Source: Crotalaria pallida (lineage: Eukaryota > Streptophyta > Magnoliopsida > Fabales > Fabaceae). From it: a DNA stretch of 64,000 bases. Within the stretch, counting starts at the first letter, position 1. Each line of letters starts with the position of its first letter. Shown piece after piece: positions 12,217-22,945 of the stretch. The stretch lies in the NCBI GenBank assembly GCA_037953625.1, contig CM075649.1:96229290-96293289 (forward strand). Direction: 5' to 3'. The translations under genes were made by a program, and so were the position numbers. The notes beneath the pieces are model-generated. The model made no database searches and had not been told where the DNA came from. It saw only the letters and a program-made list of their open reading frames with translations.

Positions 12217-12657
12217 GATCGGGTCTCATTGAAGGGATGCACCAAGGATGAGTCGATCATTAGGACTAAGCCATAATTAAAACTCTTTAAAAGATTTTAA
12301 AAGACATTAACAATTGCGGTGAGGTATGAGTGTCGTATCGAAGTAGTGGAGAGGAAGGAACGATAAGTATCTGCGGATACTTAGGGGAGGACGATGACGG
12401 TGAAACGTCAAGAAGTCTAGAGTGTGTTTCTAGGCGGAACGAACTCCACATGTGGCGCACTAACGTGATGGGGACTGGGTCCAATGCCGTGATAAAGTTC
12501 TGCAAGCCTACTAGAAACATACTGTCGCCCCCTAGATTGCAAATCGAGAACAGTGAGAGGGACTGGAACGGGGCATTGTGTTTGCCACTGCGTGGACAGT
12601 GAGCCTTAATGATATTGATATGTTTTGAGGACAAGATCCTCCTGGTCAGGGACCATT
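12217..12657 (+). other. LTR hairpin block II (family D sense strand)
   Basis: In order: GATCG/CGATC (12217-12221, 12254-12258); TAAGTATC-TGCG-GATACTTA (12364-12383); GACG/CGTC (12396-12409); the long-range stem AGTGTGTTTCTAG/CTAGAAACATACT (12421-12433, 12511-12523) with one G-U pair; CACTG/CAGTG (about 12584-12600); and TGGTC-AGG-GACCA (about 12645-12657). This is the block most conserved between families B, C and D. Confidence 0.8.
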
Positions 12658-13942
12658 CTGTTGAGACAGCTGTCGTGCCCGCGTGGTAAAGGTCCTGTAC
12701 TCCTGTTTGCTTCCGACTAGGTTGGGTGGTTGACCGAGGAGATGTAGACGTGTGTGAGCACAATGATGTCTCCCCCTCATCATTGATGCTAATCGAATTG
12801 ATAAGACTTAAGAACCAAGATGTTCCAAAGATAAGTGTAGCAATGATGATAATAATAATAATGATAATAGTGATGATGATACTAAGTGACAACGGGAACA
12901 GATGAAGTATTTGTGATATGGAACCTTGAGGCATACGTGGAGGGTGTGAATGAGAAGTGAAAAGAAATACTATGATTGAGAAGGGATATTGAGGAAATTG
13001 TGAGAACATTATTGTTTATGAATAATCAAATATATGTTTATGTTTACACTCTGATGAGAATTATGTGTTGTCTTGATTATGTCTTATTGGTGGTTGGATT
13101 TACTTTGCTATATTTATTGTGTCTTAGTATTTACCTAATGTAATCCCACATAGTCGACATTGTCGTTTTGGGTAGCTCACTCTCTCTTTCCTCTACAATT
13201 CTATTATGTATGAAAATGTGCGGATCCTAGATGGACAACATTGCAAGATATCAGCGGTTCAGGGAGATAGGAGCCCTACCAATGAGAGGAGATAACAACG
13301 CTATGTCAGCCTACGTGGTATTCTTTCTAAGGATTCAGTGCTAAGGCGTAGAGTTAGCCGAAAGAATCACTCCCTTGGATATAGAGACTAACAGAACGCC
13401 GGATGACTCTACAGTAGAAATCATGGAGGAGGCAGAGGAGGAGGATCCCGACACTTGGACTGAGGTGATACAGATGAGTGTCTGAGCAATGAGGATTGGA
13501 GCCCGAGCCCTGAGGATCTTTCGATAGAGGAGGAGGACGAGTGATAGAGCAATATTATGTGGCAAGTGTTAGTAGAATTCGACGACTAGAGATTAGGTAA
13601 TTCCCTTTTGAGTAGTGTATTCCACTTCAAGTTATTAGACACCTGGCTCTAATATGCTGTAACCCCAAACAAGATTATGTTAAGTACTGATGTTTTGCAA
13701 TCAAATCAAATGGGGTAACTTGTTTGAATGATGTTTTGGAAAACGAGTTTCAAAGTGCGATGTCCCGTGACATCTCGGTTTGGAACTTGAAGGGTGGCAT
13801 GCCTTTGAGAACGTAATGTTTCATAACTCGGTTTCAAATTGAAAATGTTCTCATGAGCATGTAACTCTTGTAAAAAAAAAATGGCCCCTAATTTTCACTT
13901 AAAACGATTACGGTTTTCAAATTGCCAAATCGGGGTGTTACA

Positions 13943-13947
13943 TCCGG
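13943..13947 (+). repeat. target site duplication TCCGG, right
   Basis: TCCGG directly follows the terminal TGTTACA of the solo LTR and matches the left copy. Confidence 0.93.
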
Positions 13948-14493
13948 CATGCAACAGATGAATGTAAACATGGAGGCGATGCAAGAAGACATTTATCATT
14001 TAAGGCATCAGAATCGGCAACCCTTCAGCAGTGATCGTTAGCTTGTGGCTCCGTTCCCTGACCTTTTATATTTTTTTGCTATCTGGATTATTTATCGTTA
14101 TTTTGTGACACCCTTCTTATGATCCAGTAATTAATACACTAATTATACTATTAGGTCGAGTAATATATGGACTTGTAAGTATTTAGAAAAGGTAGAAATA
14201 AAATTTGTTTTCTTTAAGCGGGTGCGCAAACTAAAACATGGACTCTTGGAGAAAATAATTCATATGGTTTATAACATTGCATTGAATTTGGCGATTTCGG
14301 AAACCTTTTTACAAACGTGATAGCATCGGCACTTTGAAATCACATTTACATAATAGAAATTAAGCGATGCTATCCATACTTTTGTTTCGCGGAACTGATA
14401 CCATTCTTTCTTATTGATCAAATTCTTTAAATAAGTCAAATCAGAGTAAGCGGAAATAATGAGACTATGTATACTCGTAAGATAGGCATAATA

Positions 14494-14496
<3 letters not shown>

Positions 14497-14520
<24 letters not shown>
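14497..14520. repeat. (TA)n microsatellite
   Basis: An uninterrupted TA run of roughly 24 bases inside the family E LTR. Confidence 0.9.
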
Positions 14521-14524
<4 letters not shown>

Positions 14525-14827
14525 GTCATAAGTACATAGTCCCATAGTCGAAACTCCAAGATCCATATACAAGTCCATCAAAAGATCTATGTCTAAAGAA
14601 AACCATAGCCCTAGAGTTCTCAAAAGTATATCTACAATAAATACATCTCAAAATATAGACTCTAGAGGTGGTCACATAGATCTGGCAGCAGTAGTAGTAG
14701 TAATAGCACTAGCAGTCTCCAGGTAGCAAAAGAAAACATCATCATCAACAACAGCAGCAACAGAATCTCCTCCACAGCATCCCCACATCGAATCCCCTGA
14801 TCCTCATCATATACCATATACACATAC

Positions 14828-15298
14828 CTAGGGATCATCATCCCTCCACTGACTCCCGGTGGAATGAACGACAGGCTCGCCTCCGCTCTCATCCTCCACG
14901 GGATCCTCCTCGATCTCATCCGATGGAGAGTGTACCCTACCACTGGGTACGGGGTCAGGAGATGGTGTGGCCCTGACTGGACTCCTTGGATCAGAAGGTG
15001 GAGTATCCTCACGGACGACTCTCGAGGAAAAAGGGTGTGAGCGGGTAGGTCTGAAACGAAAACTATGATAAGAGCGAGCTGGCCGTGTGGGAGGTGGTCC
15101 ATGATATGTGTAAAACGGGGGTACATGCATAGTGTATATGATGGGAATCCTAAATCTACGAGGACGAAATCGAATCAACGGGTTCGGGTGGTAGAAGGTA
15201 ATCTCTACCTCTCCCTCGAACACCGCGCGATGGTCCTCATAGATCCATGTGCCACTAGGAAGTGGCTGGATCTCGATGCAAGCGATGTATCGAGACAT
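14828..15298 (-). CDS. hypothetical proline/arginine-rich frame inside LTR E
   Basis: A minus-strand frame starts at ATG 15298 (MSRYIACIEIQPLPSG) and ends at 14828, about 156 codons. It lies in the sense direction of the LTR. The first half has ordered-looking text (GTWIYEDHRAVFEGEVEITF), the second is rich in proline, serine, arginine and acidic residues (HGPPPTRPARSYHSFRF, EIEEDPVEDESGGEP). Its base composition is clearly more GC-rich than the flanks. I do not recognise the family. It may be a chance frame in a GC-rich patch or a captured coding fragment. No Kozak context or promoter can be assigned. Confidence 0.3.
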   Translation of the reverse strand: MSRYIACIEIQPLPSGTWIYEDHRAVFEGEVEITFYHPNPLIRFRPRRFRIPIIYTMHVPPFYTYHGPPPTRPARSYHSFRFRPTRSHPFSSRVVREDTPPSDPRSPVRATPSPDPVPSGRVHSPSDEIEEDPVEDESGGEPVVHSTGSQWRDDDP

Positions 15299-15655
15299 CA
15301 CCTACAAGGGCATAGGGGTAAGCAATTCTATACACATAATCAACAGAGTTTAAATATGTACAATATGAAGATGTAAATAGGCAACAATGAATAACAATCA
15401 CATTTAGCACTTAGCAGGTATTGAATGCAAGTAGGATGCTCATACTTATTTCATTTATCACAGTTAATTTAAATGAATGACATGATGCATGGATTTATCT
15501 CTCAAACCTATCTCCATAAATCTATGTCACTCTCTGACGTCCATCCCTGACAACCCAGCACTTACCAGTGCGTTGTATTCCTAGGTATACAACAATTCGT
15601 ACATTCACCTAGAATGTAAACGACAAGCTTGGAATCCGTGCCACCCGAGCACATC

Positions 15656-15894
15656 CCGTCATCCAAACGGACCGTCATCCAAACGGTATAACCATATCGG
15701 CATCCACTAAGTTGACCACGTCTTCAACGTGTCATCAAGCAAGCGTATTGGCACTCCCAGAGGCCCTCCTCATGTTACTAATACATGATAAACGACCTAC
15801 CATCCAAACTCCATATGAATGCATCATCTTTAAGCTTAAAGGAAATTGGTTAATATATAACGTGCCACCCGAGCACATTCCGTCATCCAAACGG
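15656..15894. repeat. CCGT-CATCCAA-ACGG hairpin repeats in LTR E
   Basis: Three copies of CCGTCATCCAAACGG occur at 15656-15670, 15672-15686 and 15880-15894; the first two are adjacent. Each is preceded directly or at one remove by GCCACCCGAGCACAT. Arms are perfectly complementary with a 7-nt loop. Confidence 0.85.
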
Positions 15895-16008
15895 TACACT
15901 CATATTAATCAATTTCTTTTAAGTCTAGATCCCTTGGATTATTGTTGTTCAATTATTAATTAAATGATTCGGAATTGAAATGGTATTTTTAAGATTTTGG
16001 GGTGAATT

Positions 16009-16333
16009 ACTCGAGTGTTCTTCGGAAGACTTGAGTGTTATTCAAACTATTTCCAGATTACTCGAGTGTTCTTCAAGCTACTCGAGTGTTCATGTCTTTC
16101 TGGGATTTGGGTTTCAGATTCATAAAAATACTCCGGTGATTCATGAGTTACTCGAGTGTTCTTCAGCATTTCCAGAATACTCGAGTGACCCCTGAATTAC
16201 TCGAGTGGTTTACCTTAACATATCCCATGCAACACCCGATTACTCGAGTGCTGGGCATGGTACTCGAGTGTTCTTGTTCAGAATACATTGTTTTACCAAA
16301 ATTTTACTCGAGTAACCAGCCTAATACTCGAGT
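16009..16333. repeat. cluster of ACTCGAGT palindromes
   Basis: Ten exact copies begin at 16009, 16060, 16080, 16150, 16179, 16199, 16242, 16262, 16306 and 16326, plus a variant ACTTGAGT at 16029. Two more lie at 17354 and 17374. Several spacings are close to 20 bp. Intervening sequence is unrelated between copies. Confidence 0.9.
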
Positions 16334-17631
16334 GTTTTATTGTAGAACAGACTGAAATCTTGGCTTTAATATACCATTTTTAGTCCAATCCAATGATCAA
16401 CAGCGTTCATATACTATATAAAGAACATGTTACAACACTCGATTCATATCAAATTACAGATTTGACAGAGAATCAATCCTTAATGCATAAAACATATAAT
16501 TTCACAACTTAACACCTCAAATTGCAAAATAATCAACAAATTCATGAAATAGTGTTCATCACAGCTTGCATACATCATGAGAAACATGCTCCAAACAACC
16601 ATAGAGCATAACTTGGTCTCCAAGCCAAAGTTCCTATTCAAACTAAGCCCTTAGAGCCTCTTGGTGGCTCTCTAATGAAAATAATGAAATTCAAACTCTA
16701 TCTAGTGCATAAAACAACTTCCCCTTACCTCTCAGACGTATAGCAACAGAGAATTTCCAAGAGAAAGCTCTCCAACCCCAGAAATCACTTTGAGCTTCAC
16801 ATGCAGGACAATTTTGAGTGCAGCACCAAAATTGAATTGGTTTACATGGAAGACAGAGATAACAATTAGGGAAATTAGATTTTCTAGACTCTATGCAACA
16901 CATACTAACGGGAGAAATCGAATTGAGACTCAAGAGACTCGTGAGCTTACCAGAAATTGGAATCAAAGTAAGCTTCCAGAACCACTTGACAGAAAACAAC
17001 CCCAACTTCCAAGCTTCAATTCTTCCACCACACTCACTCAAACCTCACGATTTTAGTGTCTATACAAAGCTCGTGATGTGAGCTTTGTATTAGTGTATAA
17101 CTTGTGATTTGAATCAGAACACAGAGGGAGAATCAATCGCTCGAACTCAGAAACCCTAACTTAATCAACACCCCAAAATTTTGCCAAATCCTTCACGAAT
17201 TTGGTGTTGATTGGTTTTTATAGACTTCAATGGAGCACATGCAAGACGACACGACCTCCATGGACGTGGAAGAGTATTGATTTCGTGTCAACGAGACGAA
17301 CTCATTGGAGGTGACTCACCAAACGCACTAACTCGTGCAACTCTGACCAGAATACTCGAGTATTCGGAATAATACTCGAGTATTTTGCCCAGTTTTTGAA
17401 AAATAATTATTTTATTTACTTTCCCTCCAAAACCTTTCCTATATTTACTTCTAGGTCCCAACCCAGGGACTAATATGCAAAAATATTTATTTATGCACAA
17501 ATTTACTCACCAAAATAAATTCTAGCAATATAAACAAAGGTCTTAATTTAAAAAAAATAGAAATAATTAATTATAATAAAATTTATAATTAATATTTCCT
17601 TAATTCAGGATTAAAATTTTGGGGTGTTACA

Positions 17632-20338
17632 CTACTTCCCCACTTAAAAGGAATTTCGTCCCCGAAATTCATTCTTCAAAATTTCACGTTCTCAAAATTA
17701 AATAAAAGATTATCTTATCGTTTCTCAAAATATCTTTAGGGAAAGTCTTTCCCCACTTAAAAGAATTTCTTATATTCCCTTAATTTCCCCGTCTCAAAAT
17801 GTTTCACTAACATTTAAAATAAAACTTTTCTTGAATAACACCTTTGCGTCTGAAAGCATAACCTAATTTTTCATAAAAGAGTTTTCTTAAATTTCCTCGA
17901 AAACTACTTCGCAATCAGTTCAAAGGAAATTCTTAGACTAAACCTTTTCGGATAACATACATATTCTTTAAAAAACATTTCTTAATGAACTTTTTGAGGA
18001 GAACTTTTCTGAAAAACGCATTTCAACCACTTATCTTAAATTTAAAACATTTTGCAATACATTTTTCAATGAAAAACTTTTCTCGCTGCGCACTCTGATC
18101 ACTCACGCACGATCAACGAATCATTCATATGACTTTATTTCGTAATAGTTACAAACATTAGGGTGATCAGTCCTAACATTCAAACCATTAATAATAAAAT
18201 CATTCCTTTCAGATATAACTTTTCGCAAGAAAAGTCACACGACACGTCTTTAAGTTAGATGAACTTAAAGGTGGGTACTTGTCACCATCAGATTTAACTA
18301 GATAGCTAAGTGCTAGAGTTATTTCCGTTAGGGAGACAAATACTTGTCCTATCCCGGTGGTTATTAATCTCTCTAGTTGTAGCGCTCAAAGATATTTATC
18401 ACATCCAACTGTGATAAGGGTTTTGATCATTGAAATTCAAATCAAGGACCTACTCAGGTTTTCAGATTACAAACGATCTAATTAACGCCATCGAAAACAT
18501 TGATTACATTAATTCCGATCATAGAAAGGATAACTCAGATTACCTACACATAGATCTAACTACCATCCTAACAGGTTGGGCACCCATCCAAATTCCACTC
18601 GCTTGACGTCCGTTTCCTTCTTACTCTTAACTCTTGCTGAATCTGACAAATTAAAATCTCGGTCTCTTACAGCTGCAATTGAAGGTCCTTATAGGTGTAC
18701 CACTACTTAGTCCAAAGTGACGCACCTCATTTCCTACACATGGAATTGGGAAAACTCTTACTTCTAATTAACATACTCTATAATTCTCACGATCGGGGTT
18801 CCTTTAATTTTGCCATTCCTCCATAATTAATTTTCTTAACTACCTTTCCTTTTCTTCTAATTGTATACTTCCTTTTTGCCCAAGTCTCTCTTATACTGGT
18901 TTTTGGACACTCATTCTACCATCTTCTTATGCCCATCCATTGTACTTATAAATTCCACATACGTTTTCCAATATTGAGAAAATTGCTTATGCATTACTAC
19001 TGGATAGCTGGTTAGAGGTTCGGACCTAATCCATTCTAAACTTCACATATTTGAACCTTCCGTCCGGGTCGTACTGCAGCATACTTCCTTGGTCCTTTGA
19101 ACTTGGCAAAGCCTTTTCTGAGACTAACACTTTCTCGTTCTATGTTTAGCAATTCAACCCCTTATATCCTTCTCATGCCTCTTGAGAATTCTCTTCGGTT
19201 CCCAAAGTCGTCTTTTCGAATGCTAATCAAGCGATGTATCAATCTTTGGTTTCAACATTCATCTTACACGGTTCCCACAAGTTCCTCGCTACATCACTTA
19301 ATATAGAAGTGGCATGACCTTTTATCCACTCATCTCTTGTGTGTGTGAATCCAAAATTTTCACTCCCAATTCACGAATCGTTCAAGATACAAATTCTGAT
19401 ATAAAGAAGAAGTCCTTCCATATGTTAGTCTCTTATTCCCTTTCAACTTCCCTACTTAGAACAGCCTCTTAGTCACCTTAAAGTTTCCATGAATCGTTCT
19501 TCGACTCAATATTTGTCATTAACTTTCACTTTACGGATTAAGTATTAAGGCTCGAAATCAAAACTTTCAGACCCAACCATTGATGATAACTCCAGTTCAA
19601 TCTCTTCTTTTAATCGAGTTAATTCCTTCATACTCCTTTGATCTCTGAATTCCCAAGACAAAGAGCCCTAAAGACAAAACCTCCAGATCTTTTAGAGTGA
19701 ACATACTTGTTGCAAGCTCCAAGTCATACAACAAGAGCTCACCCCGGGTGTATTCGATCACTTTGATGCATACACCCCCACCTTCCTTCCTTAAGACTAC
19801 TCTCTTCCGAGTCCTTACCTTGACACAGGAAATTATTCTTTAATACTTCCGCATGAATCGAGTAAGAGCAATGTAGGAGAGGTTGTTAGCCTTCCCCCTT
19901 CAATTACTGAAAATCCTCGTGTATTCTTATTTCATATGAAAGGCTAATTCTTTGGATTACCTTGGTTATGGGAGTTCGACCTAAAGAAGTCCATCTATAG
20001 TTCTATGATAGCACTCAATCAGATGATTCCCAAGATCGCATCCCAATGCGATAAAGGTAGACAAATCAAATCTATTCTAACGACTCCTTCTGACACTTCT
20101 ATACAACCGTTAAGACTTACCTTAGGAACGACTATAGGAATGCTCGTAAGAGTTTCTATCATATCAATTTAGAACAACTCAAATGCAGACAAAGTCAAAC
20201 GATTCACACATTCATACAGATGCATAATACCGAAATCAGTCAACGCATTGCAAGACTAACCATCGGCAAAAAGTTACCTTGCACGAGATCGGAGGATCGA
20301 TTAGCTTCTGCTCCGCTAAGGGTAAACACTCTGCCTTG
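17632..20338 (-). other. decayed internal region of family E gypsy element
   Basis: Next to the LTR the minus strand reads a polypurine tract (CCTTTTAAGTGGGGAAGTAG) preceded by GAATTTCGGGGACGAAATTC, the motif typical just before the 3' LTR of chromoviruses. The rest should hold gag-pol, but no clean polymerase or integrase frame is readable, so it is heavily mutated. The far end (20320-20338) lacks a TGGTATCAGAGC primer site and abuts a family C LTR. Confidence 0.6.
17651..17670. repeat. 8-bp stem hairpin beside polypurine tract (family E)
   Basis: GAATTTCG-TCCC-CGAAATTC is a perfect inverted repeat. Family B has a different-arm counterpart at 30491-30510 and 49083-49102. Confidence 0.9.
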
Positions 20339-21604
20339 TGTAACGCCCCGATTTTCGCCTCCCGAAATTAAACATTATTTATTTTAAAAGTTGCTAAAAA
20401 TGAGGCCATTTTTTTTAAACTATGTGGGTGCATGTTCACGTTCTTACCGGAAAACTGGGCCGTTACGTAAAACCTACTTCCACATTTTTCAAAACGGTTT
20501 TACAAAATCAAACCAGTTCACAAGATAAAAGTTGGGCCGAGTTACAAGAGTGATACATTACTTCGACAATCCTTGACCTAAACATACATCACTTATCTAA
20601 TTATCCTACCTACGACTCTTCCTACGGAAAACTATGGGATGAAGATCTCGATCCTACTTGGGTTCTTGCTTAACTCGCATCCTTGGGCTCTTCTGCAACG
20701 CTTGGCTTCAGTTCTACTCTGAAGAGTCTTACTAAGTTCTCTGTTCCCTGACTCTGAGGCGACGACTGTGAACCGTACTCCACATAGGACATACTTACCA
20801 AACACGGGCTTGAGGTAGCTCCACCCAACTTGTGCTCCGGGTCCTCGACCACCACTTGCGTGTGTCCCGTCCACATCCATCCACGGGGTATGGCTCTCCA
20901 TCCGTGACCCTCTTGAGACCGGATACCGACTTCCATGTGGAGATCCGTCTGCCCGTTGGAATACCAGTGACACCGATGCGCCAACGAACAGGAGATAGTA
21001 AGCGTTCCGGACGCGTAGCGTCGACGAGGTGGAATTACGGTAGGCAAAATAATAGGACACACACACATACACACAAACAACATACAATACATATACACCA
21101 CAACAAGCACACAGGTCATCATCCTTAATATCCCGTTTTTTTTTATTATTTCCTTCCCAATTCTCCACTTATTGTTTCTCCTCCCACTCATGGGCTTACT
21201 TTCTTTTCCACATTTCCATTCACAGTCTCTTTCTCATCCTTCCCACTTCTCATACTCTTATTCTGCACGTTATAATCCTTTTCTTATAATATTTTATCAA
21301 ATTACAACCACCGATGATCAGGGGAGTTAAAGGATCATCGAGGTACGCGTTTCTTTTGTAGTTAGCACTCACGTTTCAAGCCTACATCTCCTCGGCCATC
21401 AATCCACCTAGTCGGAAGCAAACAGGAGTACAGGACCTTTACCATGCGGGCACGACAGCTGTCACAACACAAATGGTCCCAGACCAGGAGGCTCAGCCTC
21501 AATATCAAATCACATAATAACATGGAACACTGCCTCGCAGTGGCAAACAATTTGCCCCACTCCAGTCCCTCTCACTGTTCTCGATTTGCAATCTAGGGGG
21601 CGAC

Positions 21605-21706
21605 AGTATTGTTGTAGTGCGCGCACAGAACTTACCACGGTATTAGACCCAGTCCCCACCACGTTAGTGCACCACTTATGGAGTTCGTTCTGTCTACAAC
21701 AATACT
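21605..21706 (-). other. long-range stem of hairpin block II, family C version
   Basis: AGTATTGTTGTAG (21605-21617) pairs perfectly with CTACAACAATACT (21694-21706). Families B and D have other arm sequences at the same place. Confidence 0.88.
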
Positions 21707-22860
21707 CTAGACTTCTTGACGTTTCACCGTCATCGTCCTCCCCTAATGAAATCTCGTCCTAAGTATCCGCAGATACTTATCGTTCCTTCCTCTCCACTAC
21801 TTCGATTAACTCTCAGAACTCACCGCGTTCGCTGTTAATGTCTTTTAAAAGTCTTTTATCTTTTTAATTAACCTAATAGTCGGCTCACCCTTCGTGCATC
21901 CCTTCAATGAGTCCCGACCACTAACTTTGTACAATCTTTCCCTTTCTCAAAACTCACATAGCACAGAGCTGGGATCACATCACAATCTCACATCTCATAT
22001 CTCAAACTTTCACAACATTTCCCTTTCTCACAATCACCTCATTTCAAAATCTTTTCTCAAACATTCTGTTCAAGACTATCTCAAAGTACAATTTTATAAA
22101 CTTTCACACAAAGCCTCATTTCATAAATACTTTCAAAAGAATTTCTCTTCACAAAACCTTTTCTAAAATTCTCTTCTCACCGTTCTTTACAAAATCTCTT
22201 TTCACAACCTTACCCAAAATTTTCCTTTCAAAAACTTTTCTGAAAACACTTTTTATACTACACCTCTTTTCAAAACATTTCCAAAAGACTTCCTTTTCAC
22301 CAACTTCTTTCTAAAAATTTCTTTTCAAAAATCTTTTCAAGAAGCTCTTCTCAAAAACCTTTTCAAAAACTGCTTTTCAAAAACCTTTTTCAAAAACCAT
22401 TTCTTAAAAACCTTTTCAGAATTTTTCCACTTTGCCGAGCGCTAATGGAGGAGCAAGCTCAACTCAACATTAGTTCCCAGACTAAAACCAAGAACAGAGG
22501 AGCTCGGCTCAACTCAGTCCATTTCTCATTCCAACAATTCACATTACTCTCCCCAGCTATGGCTCGTTCTCAACATTATTCTCAACTTCTTTCCAGATCA
22601 ACTCTCATCTCTCTTTCACTTAATCTCTTACTCTTTTCTCATTAACCATTACTTTCAATTCCTCTCACTTTCTCAACTCTTTTGTTTCACTTTCTTTTTC
22701 TTATTCAGGACGTAACAGACGTCCATCAGACATTCACTCGTCATATTTAACAGCATTAAGCATCATCAGACATAATTCAATAGATAAGTAAATAAATAAA
22801 TTTAAGCATGTTATCAACACACAACATCACACAATAACATTGTGGTCTTCGTCACCTTCG

Positions 22861-22945
22861 TATAAGTGGCCACACAAAGCAAGCAATTGCCACTATACTA
22901 CTGACTTAGAACCACTAAGTTCCGATCTTTGAGATGATACGGAAC
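22861..22945 (-). other. hairpin block I, family C version
   Basis: TATAAGTGGC (22861-22870) faces GCCACTATA (22889-22897), one base shorter. GTTCCG (22919-22924) pairs perfectly with CGGAAC (22940-22945) around the shared loop core TTTGAGATGAT. Confidence 0.8.

Larger units (their letters stand above)
8384..13942 (+). mobile_element. family D solo LTR (5559 bp)
   Basis: It begins TGTAACACCCCG and ends CGGGGTGTTACA, flanked by TCCGG on both sides, and contains no primer binding site, polypurine tract or polymerase frame. It is therefore a solo LTR left by LTR-LTR recombination. The sense strand is plus, judged by alignment to family B LTRs, whose orientation is fixed by primer site and polypurine tract. 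It contains a TG-rich stretch (about 8880-9105), a purine-rich segment (9385-9470), GGCCGAA/TTCGGCC words and two hairpin blocks (11622-11725 and 12217-12657). A GAT/AAT microsatellite-like run lies near 12840-12885. Minus-strand reading frames through 12287-13009 are structural shadows. Confidence 0.93.
7131..14041 (+). pseudogene. putative plant transposon protein, split by a solo LTR
   Basis: The frame opens at ATG 7131 with a basic start (MATRRTKRRALIVE) and a proline/serine-rich region, then a domain with LNRWFSNPAQIANYEKYF, EIEQFEFSTIGGDFY and IKITLDTWRNITRLP, recalling the 'putative plant transposon protein' family (Pfam Transposase_32). One in-frame stop lies at 7419-7421 and another at 8211-8213. 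At 8384 the frame is cut by a 5559-bp solo LTR. Leaving out the LTR and one copy of TCCGG, the same frame continues at 13948 through a short coiled-coil-like tail (NVNMEAMQEDIYHLRHQN) to a stop at 14039-14041. Gene role is unknown; such proteins travel with plant retroelements. Pseudogene status is clear, the family name less so. Confidence 0.7.
14104..17631 (-). mobile_element. family E LTR (3528 bp), 3' LTR of a decayed gypsy element
   Basis: On the plus strand it runs from TGTGACACCC to GGGGTGTTACA. Just past 17631 lies a polypurine tract on the minus strand, so this is the 3' LTR of a minus-strand element. It contains a TA microsatellite, a GC-richer segment with a 157-codon frame in sense orientation, repeated CCGT/ACGG hairpins (15656-15894) and an ACTCGAGT palindrome cluster. 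I cannot align it convincingly to families B-D apart from the ends. The matching 5' LTR is not in the window. Confidence 0.75.

Noticed and set aside
12287..13009. 240-codon minus-strand frame
   Set aside because: It runs antisense through conserved hairpin block II of the solo LTR; its openness follows from the nucleotide conservation and low-complexity ATC runs (IIITIIIIII).
20320..20340. Primer binding site before LTR C
   Set aside because: The expected TGGTATCAGAGC is absent; the bases read AAGGCAGAGTG, which is not convincing.
20632..21191. 173-178-codon overlapping minus-strand frames in LTR C
   Set aside because: Two frames overlap fully, matching segments in LTR B are short or broken, and no domain is visible.
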